DNA of 64,000 bases from Euryodendron excelsum. Lineage: Eukaryota; Streptophyta; Magnoliopsida; Ericales; Pentaphylacaceae. The notes below the pieces were generated by a model. That model was not told where the DNA came from and did no database searches. It saw only the letters and a program-made list of their open reading frames with translations. Both the position numbers and the translations under genes were made by a program. The stretch spans positions 1,009,001-1,073,000 of the forward strand of contig CM065378.1 of NCBI GenBank assembly GCA_033060915.1. Reading direction: 5' to 3'. Positions 25,701 through 39,800 of this stretch are shown piece after piece; within the stretch, counting starts at the first letter, position 1, and the number at the start of each line of letters is the position of its first letter.

Positions 25701-27752
25701 TCCTCTGAAATTTATATTGCATCTCCAACTATAACTAACTGACAAAATAAGTCTTCCTACAAATAATAATTCTTCACAGCATCGCGTCACCAAAGATACA
25801 TATGTCTTCCAAATTAAAAAATATAACTTCAATGACTCTCGTCTCAAAATATGCCTCCAACATGATAAATAATCTATCAATCTAATATATCTAGGAAAAT
25901 ACTTTAAAAATCTTGCTCTGCACTTGCTTCGCCCCCAACTTGAAAATAAAATTTAAGCGGAAAGTATACAATACGACAGGAATACAAATGCTCAATTCAG
26001 GACACTTAAAATGGAATTAACAATCAACAAATTAGATTAACAAAACGATAATTAGGAGCCGAACAAAATCACGACAATCAAGATGGTATTAATTATTCCA
26101 ACATTTTCATTAAAGCCCAATACTTGGCCTTTGTTAGTACCATGCCAAATACCACCCTTGTCACATAATAGTACCAAATCCAAATAACCAATACCCTATA
26201 AGGTTATTCTTCCACACCAAGCCTGGAATTAAGGCCTAGCCATTTCCAATAATGACCAACGGATGCGTTTGTAAATGTACCAATCAGTTCCATGACACAT
26301 TAGCCACAAAAAATCTAACATTTTTAAAAATCATATTTTCACGGAATTAACAATGAACACGATATTCAAAGATGTGCCAGACGAAAATTTAACAGATCCA
26401 AAACGATGTAATCATGGAATATAACGAACAATAACCTACAAGAGGAATACAATTTAAGAATAACTCAAATATACTCTTTGCAAAGAGATTTAGGAGTAGG
26501 CATATTGTATACAATCGGTTCACCTCAAGTGTGTTCCATAAGTCTTGCAAAGATCGCCACACAATATTCAAGGTTAATACTAACATTCGATAGACTACAA
26601 TGAATTTCAGACATTAAAAGGATAATTTCCTTATATTCAATCCAAAGTGGTAAAGAGTTTTTCTCGACATTTTTTTCTTCTTTTTCTCTTTTCTTTCTCT
26701 TCCTTTTCTCCTCTCTCCCTTTTGGTTCCCTTTCAACCTCAACTTCTCTTTCTTTATTTTCTTTTTTTTTTTTTTTTTTTTTTTCCCTTCCTCTCTTTTC
26801 TCCTTCTTGCCCAAGCTCTCTCTTCTCCCCTTTCTCTTTGTCTTGGTCTCTCCCGAAGTCTATTCCTCTATACTTAAATTTTTTTATTTTATGTTTTCTT
26901 CCAAATCCACTTACACCCATGTGTTTAACTTTGAGACATATATAACAACTGCATGTGATGCGTTAAGGTGAAATTGACACCTCATCTCTAAAATTGATTA
27001 TTTCCATTAGTTCCCCAAAAGTTTTTTCAAATAATAATTCAAACCAATATAATAAATTTTGCTTACATTTTAATCATATTTTATTTATATTTTAACCCCA
27101 AAATCAATTTAACCAAAATTTATACGAATGCGTAATATAAATTGTAGATCACCCAATTTTTCTAAATTTCAAAGCCTTCCAAATAAATGGATATTCATCT
27201 TTCTGATATTTTAATCTCTCTAAATATCAAAAAGATGAATATCCATAAAACTACAACGAATCTTACATGAATAATTTGAAGTCATTAAAATATAACAAGA
27301 TATTATAGTGGCGGTCGGAATCCTGGAGCAGGCTGTGGGAGTTGGAGGAAGAAAGAAAGGAAAAATAAGAACAAATTTTTTTGAAGGCAAAAATGTATTT
27401 TCTAAGAAATACCCCGCTACGTCTTGTTAGCAAGTATGATACAGGAACAGTTAATTAAAACAATTTCCACCCATTTTAATTATCAGAGCAAACGATAAAG
27501 GGATTATGTGTTCATTTTTTTACTACAAGATGATGATCTGATTTTGGCTCAAACCCCAAGAGGGTGAAGTACCCCTATAAATAACCTTAGGCCTTTTCTA
27601 CTTCTTTTTTTTTATCTCCAAATCCAGCCTCTCTTTAGCACAACCACTCTCTACCTTCATCATCACATAAACCTCACCATTTGCTGCAATTTATGTAGAG
27701 AATAACATTAGTAAATATGCATTAGCTGTGCAGTCTTCCCTGCTCCTCATTT

Positions 27753-27792
<40 letters not shown>

Positions 27793-30700
27793 AAAAAAAA
27801 AGTCACGTGTGCACTATTTTTTACCACAAGGTGGTCATTTGATTTTTGCTCAAACCCAAGGGAGTAAAGTGTAATTACCCCTATATATAACCTCTTGTTA
27901 TTGGGCTACCTTCTCTACTTTTTTTTCTCCAAATCCAGCCTCACTTTAGCACAACCACTCTCTACCTTCATAAGAAATAAACCTCACCATTTGCTGCAAT
28001 TTATGCAGAGAATAACAATAGTAAATCTGCACTTGCTTTGAAGTCTTCCCTTCTCCTCATTTAGATCCTTCTCTCTCTCTCTGTCAAAAAAAAAAATATT
28101 ACAAATCTTAGTAGTTTTACTTCCTCAAGTTGGATCTATCCAATTATTGGTTTGTAAAATTGTTGGAATCTAAAAGTTATCATTTGTTACAAATGAATAA
28201 CACGAACAATATTTTATTTGTCATCATCCATGGATTTTTCTGGCTTTGTTGTTCATATTTAACTTTTTCCGAGAATTAGGGGCTTTATTCTTTAACATGA
28301 TTTGGGATTTCACTTGATCTAAACTTGTCCAGTTGTCCTTCTAGCAAGACTATTTCCATGTGTGATCTCATGTTTGTTTCAATGTGAACAAAATAAACAA
28401 AGTGGGCCTGGGTTGGACGTGATAGGCTTTCAAGGGATCAGTTACGGAACATCACATATTTACTCCCACAATTTTCATGTGAGAACAAGATGAGCTTCCT
28501 TTCCATGTGAGCATGATCAGGATTTTTTTCCATTTCTTTTCTTTTCTTTTTTCCTTTTAAAAAAGGAGAGAGGAAGCAGGGCTTGCACGCTTGTCCTGTA
28601 GCCGTTCATGCATTAGCCTTGTAAAGGAAAAACCCTTGACCATAGGGGCCCTGGAGCACTGAATTGATTTAACCTAGAAGGGGACGATGATTTACAACCC
28701 CCCCCCCCCCCCTTTCTTCTCCTTATTTGTGTTTTTCTTTCTTCTTTTTTCTTTTAGGTTTTTTTTTTTTTTTTGTGGAGCATGCACACAAGAAGTATGT
28801 GATGCAAACAAGATCGAACAGCTCCTAATGGAAGCCTCAATCTTTTATAACAAATACATGATAATGCAAACAATCAGGAAACCTTTATGAGAGCCCAAAT
28901 TGCAACTTAAAATCAAACTTCTTTATCTCAGGGACTGGCATCAGGACATACTCAAAAATCTTCCAATTCCTCTCATTCCTTATACACCACAAGGTACAAG
29001 GGTGCTCCTTCCAGCCTTCTTTACCCTTTGCTAGGAAAACCTTACAAGAATCATTGCTCTTTGAAAGGAAGAGAATGAGGGATTTACAAAAATAAGGTTC
29101 AGCAGATTAAAGGTCCTAATGCTTTCCATAGGCAAAAAGCTAGACATGAAAGCATCCAATATGCGCACACGAAGATTTAAGACCTCATCATTCCACACAC
29201 CCCCTGATAATAGCACAGCAAACCAGGGAATGGCCTTCTCTAAAACAAAACAATAGCTCTTCACTTAAGTAATTCAACCGAATAATAACTAAATATGCAC
29301 ACACATAAACCTAAAAAGCACAAAGATCGCCACTCCATTTTGTAGATGTAAGAACATAACATCTGCAATTGTGGGCACCATTATAACACTCTCCTGTGAA
29401 GGAGGAAGAGATCCCAACGCACCACTGGTTGACTTTAAGCAGCAATCAAAGTAATATTATGTAACTAAGAACTAATAACAATTCGAATAGATGTCATAAA
29501 AATCTGTAACACCTACTTAAAGACTTGAAAATAAGTCTAAATAGATAACTGCACAGGTGTGAATATTGGAAAGAACTTCCCGGTTTAACTTTCAAGTGCA
29601 ATCACATGCTTGTCTAACTGCCATTGATCAGAAAACAATCCATATCCATGATATAACACAACCACTTTTAAGGAAGAAAAAAACTACGAAAGTACTAGAA
29701 TAACAAACAGACCTTTGTTAGAACATACATCTCCTTCAGGATATTGGTGGACAATGGGAAGAGAGGCTTCCCACTTAAGCCGCCAGGTTCTTTGGCCAGA
29801 GGGGTTTTACTCACAGGATCTGGTCTTGAAATGGTTGTATTTGATATAATCTAACAGAATATAGAAAATGAAATCAAGACTAGATTCACCAAAGTCTAAT
29901 ATATTACTTGGAATAATTAAGCCACAAAGGAAAATTCAAGATCATGAGTCAATCAACATTATATACTCATCATCCCAACCGCTGTATGTTATGCAACGGA
30001 AGTCATGTTTTTTGCAAGAAATAAAGGTGACCGTTCTCAGCATTTCAGCCATTCAGAAGATCATTTCTACCACCTTTCCTTTCCTTACTTCATTGCATTT
30101 CAGATGATGACCAAGGACAGTTAATGGAGCAAACATCTTATGTTTTCCATTTCAGTGGGACAAGTATTTGCAATAAGGCCAAAATTCTTCTCCTTTTCAA
30201 AGGCCTTAGGGAAGTTTTTGCTGTGAATTATCATCATTTTAACCCAATCCACTGCTTCCTTAGTTTCAATAGGGATTTTCCAGATATTTGTTCAGTCTAG
30301 CCTTTTTTTTATCTTAAACGGTCACAGACCCAATACATACATATGGACAGAAAAAGAATCAAGCCTTTGTGGTTGCTTTTCTTGTACGGTTGTACCTTCT
30401 AAACTGGGAACAGGCCACATTTTTCTTGGCTCAAAGCAATAGAAGCCAGGCCCTAGGATGATGATTCACAGGATGCAAAGAACCCAAAAACCTATGATAA
30501 AATTTAGCCCCATACACTTTGGACATAATCAAGAAAAACAAAAAAAGGAACCAGAACGGTTTGCCTTGGCATTCCCTTGTAAAAGATATTGGTGTATTGG
30601 TTTCAGCTACAAATTTCAATACAAAACCATGTTTTAGGACACTGTTGCATTTATGTTTGACTAGCACCTTTATCTTCCTTGAGTATTTTATTACGTCACC

Positions 30701-30855
30701 GTCAGTAATACAGCCAACAGATAAGCTTTTATTATCAGAATAAGCTTTCATAGAGTTTGTTTTACTTTGGCTGTCAATGCCAATATTTTAAGATAGTGTG
30801 ATTAAGAGAACTAGTAACAGTTAGATTTTCAACCAAACCTTTCTCCCCCAACAGC

Positions 30856-30892
<37 letters not shown>

Positions 30893-33800
30893 ACATAACA
30901 AAACAAAATAGGGGACATGATTTTGTGATTCAGCTTCTGTATGCATGATGCAAATCTAGAGATCTCCTCCAGTTTATCAGCATCCAATACAAAATGCAGA
31001 AAAGAAACAAAAGGTATTTCTTTCATTTCAAGATGAAGATTAACAGATGAACAGTGCAAATTTTAACATTTTGCATCTGGTAATGCTAACAAACAATTAG
31101 TACAATGCAGTAGTAGTATAACCATTAAACCATGTATAGGGCTGTTAGAGAAACCGAGCCACTTGTGAGTAGGTTGGGTTCGGGATGTGTAACAGATTAC
31201 TCGAGCTTGCTCACTAGAAAAGAACCCGAGTTTGAGCATTTTCCACCTCAATAAGGAAATAACCTGAGTTTGAGCAGCTTAATTAACTTGGCAAGGATTG
31301 CAAGCTTATGTGATAGTAAATTCAGACAGGGTCAAATGCATTTGACTAAATATATCAGAACTGTGCTGTTTAAAAGGTCAGAAGGCAGACACTTTTAATG
31401 GAGTAAAATAGTTTTTACCCCAACAGGTATGCAAATACATGTACACCAGTGAATGGCACTTCTGTTCTCAATATAGCAGTTATAATCCATTTTCAAGGTT
31501 GGGGCGACATATTTATGCAACAGCAGATGATATTATATCTACTTTCACATAATAATTATTTTAACTGTCGAAATTACTCGTGTGCTTATTAAAGAAATTA
31601 TAGCAGTTCACCTGCTGTCTGAAAAGTGTGTCATATAAAGAATTTAAAGAAAAAAAATTGATATATGCCAGCAACCAATAGTCATTCGACAACAAACCTT
31701 TTGAAACCTCAATCAAATTGAGTACAGCCAAGTCTGACATGAGCTGTTCATTTATGTGGCAAGTGAGCTCAAACAAAGAGCTTTATCTAACTTGAGCTTG
31801 AGCCAAGCTCGAGCACTAGGCTAGTGAGATTGCCAAGCTTGAACAGTCCAAACTCAGGTCAGCTCGGCTCATTTACACCCCATGGGACAGGTTGTTCCAA
31901 GATATATGGATTCATAGCCCATTTCATCTCTCTCTCAAACGAAAGAAAGAAAGACAAAATTAATCCGATGGGATTAGAACTGATTCTTTGGTAGACAAAG
32001 TGTAGAAAGCTTCTCCACAATGCCTAATATCAGTTTCACACCTATGCCAAAATGTTCAATTTTCACAAGCTATTCTTTACATCCAATAAAACTTACATAT
32101 AAACATTTTAATGCAATTATAGATGCCAGGATCTGCCTGAAAGCACTGTTCATAGATTTATCCATTCAGGTGCAGTAAAGAATGACATAAAACAAAAAGG
32201 TACAGCCGTAACATTAACATAGCCAAATTCTAGCAAAACAAGATTGTGATGGGAAAAAATTACCAATCCATCCACACGGAGAGCAAGAGCAACCTACAAC
32301 CCCAATGAAGGAATCATAAGAACACCAGCTAGGGAAGTGGCAATGGAAATATCAAAGAATGAGCATTTGCATACCACTGCAATATCTTCAAGGTCCTGTT
32401 TAGACAGGTCCGGAGCAATTTTTACAAGCAATGGAGGTGGGCCCTCCTCACCCCATTGCATTTCATCACGAGCAGCTTGAACCTTAATAAATAGCATGAA
32501 TTAGGACAAATTCTATATTCCCTTTTTGGTCACTGACAAAGTCAAGGTCATGCTTAGATCTCCAAACCTTCTTAACAATGTCCTTTAACTGTTTTCTTCC
32601 CTGAAGCTGGCGCAGTCCAGGGGTATTAGGTGACGAAACATTAATTACCTACAAAGAAGTAACATGTTTGCATTATATGATCGGCCTAACAGCGCTTAAA
32701 ATCGCGAAGTAATACAAAATAAAGAATCTGCGTATTTTCTAGATTGTTCTTCCATTTCATAATATATTTTCACAAGACCTCTAGCATGTGAAAGAAAATG
32801 GAGCACAGGCGGACATGTAACACCCTAGGTCTTAAATTTCATTTGCATACATGTTGACTATGCATTTCATGCCTTGAATGAACGCATTCCATTATTTGTT
32901 AAAGTACTTAATATATTTGTATTTAAATATTCATTATTTAGCTTATCTAGAAGTTACATTGATTTGGAACAAGGGGAATGCTTAAAAAGTGAGAGTTAAA
33001 CTTTTCCCAGTATTAGTCAACTCTAAGTGAGTCGACTCCAAACTTCCGAGACTCATAGATTTTGCACTGTCACTTGGAGTCGATGCCAAAGTAGGATGGA
33101 ATCGATTCCAACTTCAGAGACTGACATACTTGACTGACTGCACTGAGAAGTCAACTCCAATGCAGATGGAGTCGACTCCATTGTCGTGAAAAGTGAAAAC
33201 TTAATTAAGGTGGCAACTAATTGGCATTAGTATATGATTATTCGGCAGACCCAAATGGTAGTGGATTGATGACTCTTCATGGGAAAGTGCCACCTCATTC
33301 TTGTGTTTTGCTTTTGTGTTGCATGCAGTCTCCATTCTTGTATAAGATTTATACCACCATTGTAGAGAAAGAACTAATGGGTTTTGCTGGAGAGAAGTGC
33401 AGCTAGTGAGAAAACTAGAAAGTAAATAAGAAGGAAAAAGAGGAAAGTGAAGGGAAAACTCAAGTTAATCGCACTCAAAGCTTGGATTAAGGTAAGAAAA
33501 AACACTCTTATGTCTTTGTAGTTTCAATCAATCGGATAGAAATCTTTCCAAAAACCATTCTAATGATGAAATTTATAGATTTAAAGCTAGGCTCTCACAT
33601 GTGAAACTATGTTTAAGGTTGAGACCATGAGGATAAATTTTAAAGAGTAATTTTATTATGTTCTTGAGAAAATTGAGTAAATTATCAACTCTTATGCCAA
33701 AATTATGATCTAAAAGTTGGAATTAGACTGAGTTCCCTAGAATGAGTTATAACATGTTAAGAGATTCAAATTACAACTATGAGGCTTTGATTAAATGCTA

Positions 33801-36800
33801 TCTACGTATGTTTTGACAAACCCATGGACTTATTTATGTAAGCTATGTTCACATGTCATTACAAAATTATAAATATAATTCAAATTACAAGTACGATGCG
33901 TTGATTAAATGCTATCTACTCAGTATGTTTTGAGTCTTGACGAACCCATGGACTTATTTATGTAAGTAATGTTCAAATATCATTTTCCAAAAACTACCAC
34001 ATGCCATACTTAGGAGGTCTTTGGCCAGGAAAGTTAAATTAGGCTGGACTCAATACTATAATGTGGGGAGGTGTTCCCCTAGGGGCCTTGCTCACTTTTG
34101 GACTTCCACGTGGATGATTTTCATACGGATTTTTCCTATTTTACAAGTAAATCAGTTTTGTCAAAGTCTATGAGCCATTTATAAGTTATGCCAATAAAAA
34201 TGACAAAAATTATAATTGATTTCATTTGAAATGACATTATAGGCATCTTATGATGTCTTTTGAAGAAATGAGACCCACGAGCATTTTGTCTATGATCAGT
34301 TTATAACTTATGCCAATGAAATGGTGAAAATTATGATTGATTTCGTTTGAAATGACATTATGCGCATCTTATGATGTCTTTTGAAGAAACAAGACCTATG
34401 AATATTTTATGATTTATTTTGAAGAAATATGATTCATTTCAATACCATATGTTAGTGATATCAATGCTTTTTGTAAGCCCCAAGTTTATTAAAAAGTATA
34501 TCTTATTTGATTTTGATGAGAACATGCTTTGTTGTATGCTCTAATCCTTGGTCTATTAGTTTGTTATAAGGTTTTTTGCACAATTTTGAAGCAAAACAAT
34601 TATACCTTGGCAGCATGCCTTTTAAAAACTATGGAAGAAATTCAAAATCGAATTTGTCTGGCAAATACTTGAAGCATCAAATGAGGGTATATATATTTGG
34701 AAATCAAGTTTTAAGGAAACTTGATTTTCTCCTACAAATATTCTTCAATGGTGCTATATCCATGATCGAGTCCTTCCTTGAAAGGAAAATTGTGCACAAC
34801 AGATTTTGTAGAAGGAAAGGAATTTATGTCAGCAATCAAGAAACTTCTAGAAAGATTGATTGCAGCTTGATTGAAGATTGATATCTGTCAAGCCTTTTTC
34901 AAAGAGCAACAATATAGCAAGGAAAGATGAAATCGTCAAAGCAAGGAAACTGACAAGTGCCAAAAATTCGAGTATGGAAGCTTTTCAAATCAAGAGGAAA
35001 ATCAGCAAGTTTGAGGAGCCTGTGAAGATTGAGATCAAAGAATTTTTGGCAAGAAGATTCCTGAAGAGCATCTCATCTAACGGCTGGAAAAGAAAAACAA
35101 GGATGAAGCCCTAATATATAAACATACGGCTGCAAAGAGAAGAACAACTACTTATGACTGATGTGATCTTATATGATGCCATTGAATATGAGAAGGCACT
35201 TGATTTCGTTATCAACCCCCATTAACTTGAATTAGACAGCTAGTGCCCTTTCCACAATCCTAATCATCCAAATAAACTAATGAACAATGGACAAAAACAC
35301 CACCACCAGAGGGGAAAAAAAAGCACCTGTAACCTCCTACCAGACACGTCTCTTTTATATAACACAAACTTGTTGGGCAATATTTAGTTAAGAGTCACGA
35401 TGTCTTTAAACATTGCCCGAGATCATCACATGAAGCTTTTGTGTAATAGTTATGGAGGGTCCCACTCCATAATGAGGGAGAGGTAATGATAGCAGTTGAA
35501 ACCAACTCAAGTGTAACAGCCATTACAGCTTGTTATTGCTACAAAAACGGCCGCTATAGCCGAAAACAAGCCATGACAGGCTGTGACCTGCACATGAACT
35601 CAGAAAATCCATATTTTACTGAACATCAATCAAAAAACTAGTGTTGAGATCAAAATCTTGACATGTATATTCCAAATGTAAAGGACCTATAATTGAATAA
35701 ATCTACCATGAGAGAATCCTTTTCAGTGAATTATAGCCACATTCTTTTTCACTTGATTAGATCTAAATTCTCTCTCTCTTAAACAAACACTACCTCAAGG
35801 TTAAAAGTGTTGTTATGGAGGCACAAATTCATATTACCAGAATCATCAAATTCTTATGATAAATTGTATTTTATCTCATTCAAGTATAAATCATAGTCAC
35901 CATGAAACTCACCTGGAGTGGGAAAACACACTTCTGCTGAAGCACGTTTCCGATATTGATACGAAACTCAGAAATTTTAGGGAAACATTCCAAGTACTTT
36001 TGGGAATACTTATGGATACTTTTAGTTGCACTAAGTTTTCTAAAGATTTCCTCTTGTTTTGCAAGAGTCTCTTATTAAGATTCCTATTAGGTTTCCCATT
36101 CGATTTTTGTCATTTCCTTGCTTTTCGTTCCCCCTATATGTTTTTGCCATCGGTTCCGTTTCCTAACTATGGTATAAGCTTCTTAAAAAAAGAAAAGAAA
36201 AATGTATTCCTTTTATGGTCATTAAGTAATGACAAGGTAGCCTGTCCCATGACATCAACTGAGATACCAATATAAAAACTCTCTTATTTTATCTTTTTAA
36301 GTTACATAAAATTCATAAGAAATTATCGAATAAACCAAATTATGATATATAGGGATTAAAACATGTATACCACTAGTTTATCAAAAAAGCAAAAAGCATG
36401 CATACCACTACTATTATCTAACAGTCATTACACTGTCATCCACACCACCATGACCCCTATAGCAACCGCAATTCAAAAGCTTCGTTAGGTAAAAAGAGAA
36501 AGGAGTAGGATCCACTATAAAGGTTCAAGTCTGATGCCATCAACTTCACCTGAGGATAAGTCTGCACCTACATCAGCTAGACAAGCACACTTACCTTCAG
36601 TCTGTTAAGCACACTAGAACATCAAAGTCCACCAAAAGAAGGAACGCCTTGCACTAGTTCAGGTCATTTTCAATACAAGATTTGATGCAATGTAAGGTTT
36701 GTGTAGGGTTTCTAGCCCATTCTGGAGAACCCTTATCAGTGAATAATTGAGCACTCAACTCATACTTGAGTAACCAATCAATCTCGAGAAAGCAAAGCAT

Positions 36801-39800
36801 AGTGCTGAAACTTTTAGCAACCAAAAGAAACTCGGAAATTCTTAAGACAGAACTCAAACACTAGCATAAAGGCTCAAAACATGTTCTGAAAATACAAAAT
36901 TAAATAGTGGAAAAAAATATTCAAATCAAGTAGTTCCTCAGGTTAGACAAAAAAATTGGGGAAATTTTTTCATATATGGAAAAAAATGTGAAATTAAGGC
37001 CAGGGTGGGAAAAATATAAATAACGTAAAAAAAAATTATAGGAATAAGACCAGAAGTACCGGGAGAAGACGAATACGGAAAAGAAGAAGCAAGAAAACTT
37101 ACCAAGATGGCGGACACGAAACAGAATTCAAGACTTAGAAAAGAAGCAGCACAACGGTATATAGAGCCAAGCCAGCAACCTCTAGAGCAAGCCACCAAGG
37201 AGGAAAGCTGATGGAAGAAGGGATAAATAAAGACGAGGAGGAAAACAGAGATGGAAATCTGGCCAGTAGCCTCTTTCCTTAAAAAATGATGTCTAAAACA
37301 TCCACAAGTAGGGTCACTATATTATCTTATGAATAATACGGTACGAAGCTACAAGCTCAACTAAGAACATTGTAAAACCTTATGTTTAATAAATCTAGGA
37401 TAAACTACACTAACCTCCCTTGCGGTATCTGACGATAACAACAGTTCCCCAATTTTAAAAATGACACCTACATTCCTTCTGCTTGGCTGTCGGTATCAGA
37501 TTCCCCCTCCGTATGACGGCCGTTACTGACAAAGACAATAATAGCTGATGTCACCTTATAATTGTTGTAAAATACCAATTCCACCCTTTCTAATCCCAAA
37601 ACCAAACATCTCACTTCCTTTACCTGTCTCCACAGTCAAACACTCTTTACCATCCATCACCTCAACCAATGAGAAATTGCCACATCAAACTCTCTCCTCC
37701 TCCTCCTCCTTCTTGTTCCACAATTTCTATCACCACCTCAATGACCTCAACCAACTACCCACCATCACCACCCTTCTTCTCTGTCGTCCCTCCCTCTCCC
37801 TTTCACCAGTACACTCACATGCAGTCACTAGCACCAATTGACCCATCGACACGGGCCACACCACTCCCATCCACCGCCGTCTATCCCTCTCTCCCCCTCC
37901 TCCTCCTCCTCTTTCCCTCTCTCTCGTCACATATTACCAACTTGTTCACAATTCTAGGAGGTCAGTGTCATTGTCAGATACACATACATAATCTCATCAC
38001 ACATTTACTGGCAACTGGCAAGGCCATCTCCCAAACCTCTTAACAACCCATTTCTCCAAGATACCTTGAATCCCTTTTTTTCTAATATTTCACCCAACAA
38101 CAATCTCTCTAGCTGTCACCGAATCAAAGATTAGTGTCTCATTTCTATCAATTTTGTTCTCAGAGGCTACTTGGAATTGGTTTGTTGGGTTTACCATACA
38201 AAGATGGTAGAGAGAGACTACCTTTTTTCAGATTTTGGTGAAAGATTCAAATATGGAAAGACAATTTGTTCTCTCTTGGAAAATGTAGATCTAATGAGAG
38301 CAAATTATTATATGTATAAAGCCCATTGTTGAGAGGGATATCATATATATATACATATATACATATATATGATTGTTTTGAAACAGATCCATGTTCTTCT
38401 TTATTGAATATTTTTGCTCAGGTTTCTTAATTTTGTTTCTTTCGTAATACATAGGAATTTTTTTTAAAAGAATCCAGTTTCTTCATATTGCAGAACTCAG
38501 GTATTGTCCATACATACCCAATGCATAATTCAATCAAGGGTGATTTGGTATTTTACTAAAGATACTTGAGGGGTAATATGGTATTTTCGCGACGTAGTCA
38601 GTCCAGAGACACCAAAGCAAACATGGGACTAGATTGGATAACCATGATCCGGTGCACTGTCCAACTCAAAATCAAACATGAGATTGCCAGATCTGCCCGG
38701 ACTCACAGTCCTCATTCCACTTGTCCGGTCCTTCCTTGTCCCGGGATTCTGTGTGAGTCCTGGAAATCAAACATGCAAAAAGGATTCCTAGACAACTTAT
38801 GAAGTCATGTGCTAAACATGTGGCCTCCTCAGGGAGGACTTGGACACCCCCTACATTAGCTTGATGACTAATAAGGTACCAAGCTATAAGCACATCTAAG
38901 AACATAGTAAAACCTCATGATTCCATAAATCTATGTTGTCTGGACCCTACAAACAAAAAGCATTCATTCACTATGTAGTCATGTGCCAAAAGTGTGACCA
39001 CGGGCACCGAGTCAAACAACCCCTACATCGTAAGGCTAAACTAGCCAGTCAACTAATTCAATAAACAATACATCTATATGACTTAAAACTACTACCCAAA
39101 CAACTAAGGATTATGAAATAAAACAAGAGCCCAGGCACTGTATCAAATTTGTAAAATCTGTTGATTTCAAGTAACATTAATTCACATCTTAATGGTTACC
39201 AAGCGCAATTTTGTAAATCTCACTTGAACTACTAAATAACTTATTAGATAGTTGGCTGCTATCTAAAGAACTTGTCCTCAACAGAGCCCTACACCAAACA
39301 GCTGACGCACATAAAAAGAGAATTATTCCACTAAAAACAATTTTAGAAAGCCCCACACCTTAGAGATATTTTAGCCCCATATTTCAAGCACAGAAAGACA
39401 GAAAGTCTCCACACCATAGAGATATTGTAACCATCCCACACTTTTTGATAATCCAATAGCTATATTTCCATTATTCTTCACCTCCCTAAAACATTCAGAA
39501 CAAGATTCCCAACAATTCTCGCTACTAACCCCCAAAGAGCATACCCCAACCTTTGTCACTCATTCATGGGTTGCCTTAATAAAGGGCATCCAACATTACA
39601 ATTTCACTGGCATTCAAAAACAGCAATAGCCCCATGCATGTCACCTCCACTTCCTATAGTTAGCATGCAATAGCAACTGAAGAAGAGGCGAAATACTAAG
39701 CAACCGAATATCAAAGAAAACTCCTAATCAAAGGGTGTGCCTTCCGCATTTGATGACTGTTTCTAACAAGCCAATATTTTCTACAATTATTTCCAAGTCC

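Larger units (their letters stand above)
24350..27881. mobile_element. Candidate 3.5-kb TIR-flanked element with nested LTR-like insert
   Basis: The left 90 bp (from GGGGAAATGACACTTTACCC) match the reverse complement of the right 90 bp (from GGGGTAATTACACTTTACTC). Shared inner words are AAAATCAAATAACCACCATG and AAAATCAAATGACCACCTTG. This resembles plant MITE/MULE families whose ends read as a 'GGGGTAAATTACACTTT' type. The right end exists twice (27575 and 27881) because of a tandem duplication. The LTR-like block at 25621 lies inside. It could also be two independent members of one MITE family in opposite orientation. Confidence 0.4.
32816..34560. mobile_element. LTR-like block with internal duplications, DHODH intron 4
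   Basis: It begins TGTAACACCCTAGGTCTTAA, a typical plant gypsy LTR terminus. It contains a cluster of GAGTCGACTCC-like palindromes (33016-33181) and two local tandem duplications (33770-33985 and 34170-34420). No gag-pol reading is seen. The far end is not defined, so a solo LTR or LTR fragment is an inference. Confidence 0.35.

Noticed and set aside
26525..26920. Lys/Glu/Arg-rich minus-strand frame of 131 codons
   Set aside because: It is the translation of a polypurine complement of a polypyrimidine tract; low complexity, no real protein features.
34576..35114. Pair of plus-strand frames that nearly join
   Set aside because: Considered as a gag remnant, but no zinc knuckle or conserved gag motif is visible; left as unassigned intron DNA.
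37548..38043. Two overlapping Pro/Ser/Thr-rich plus-strand frames
   Set aside because: Composition-driven by CCACC/CTC-rich DNA inside DHODH intron 4; no start context, domain or splice partner.
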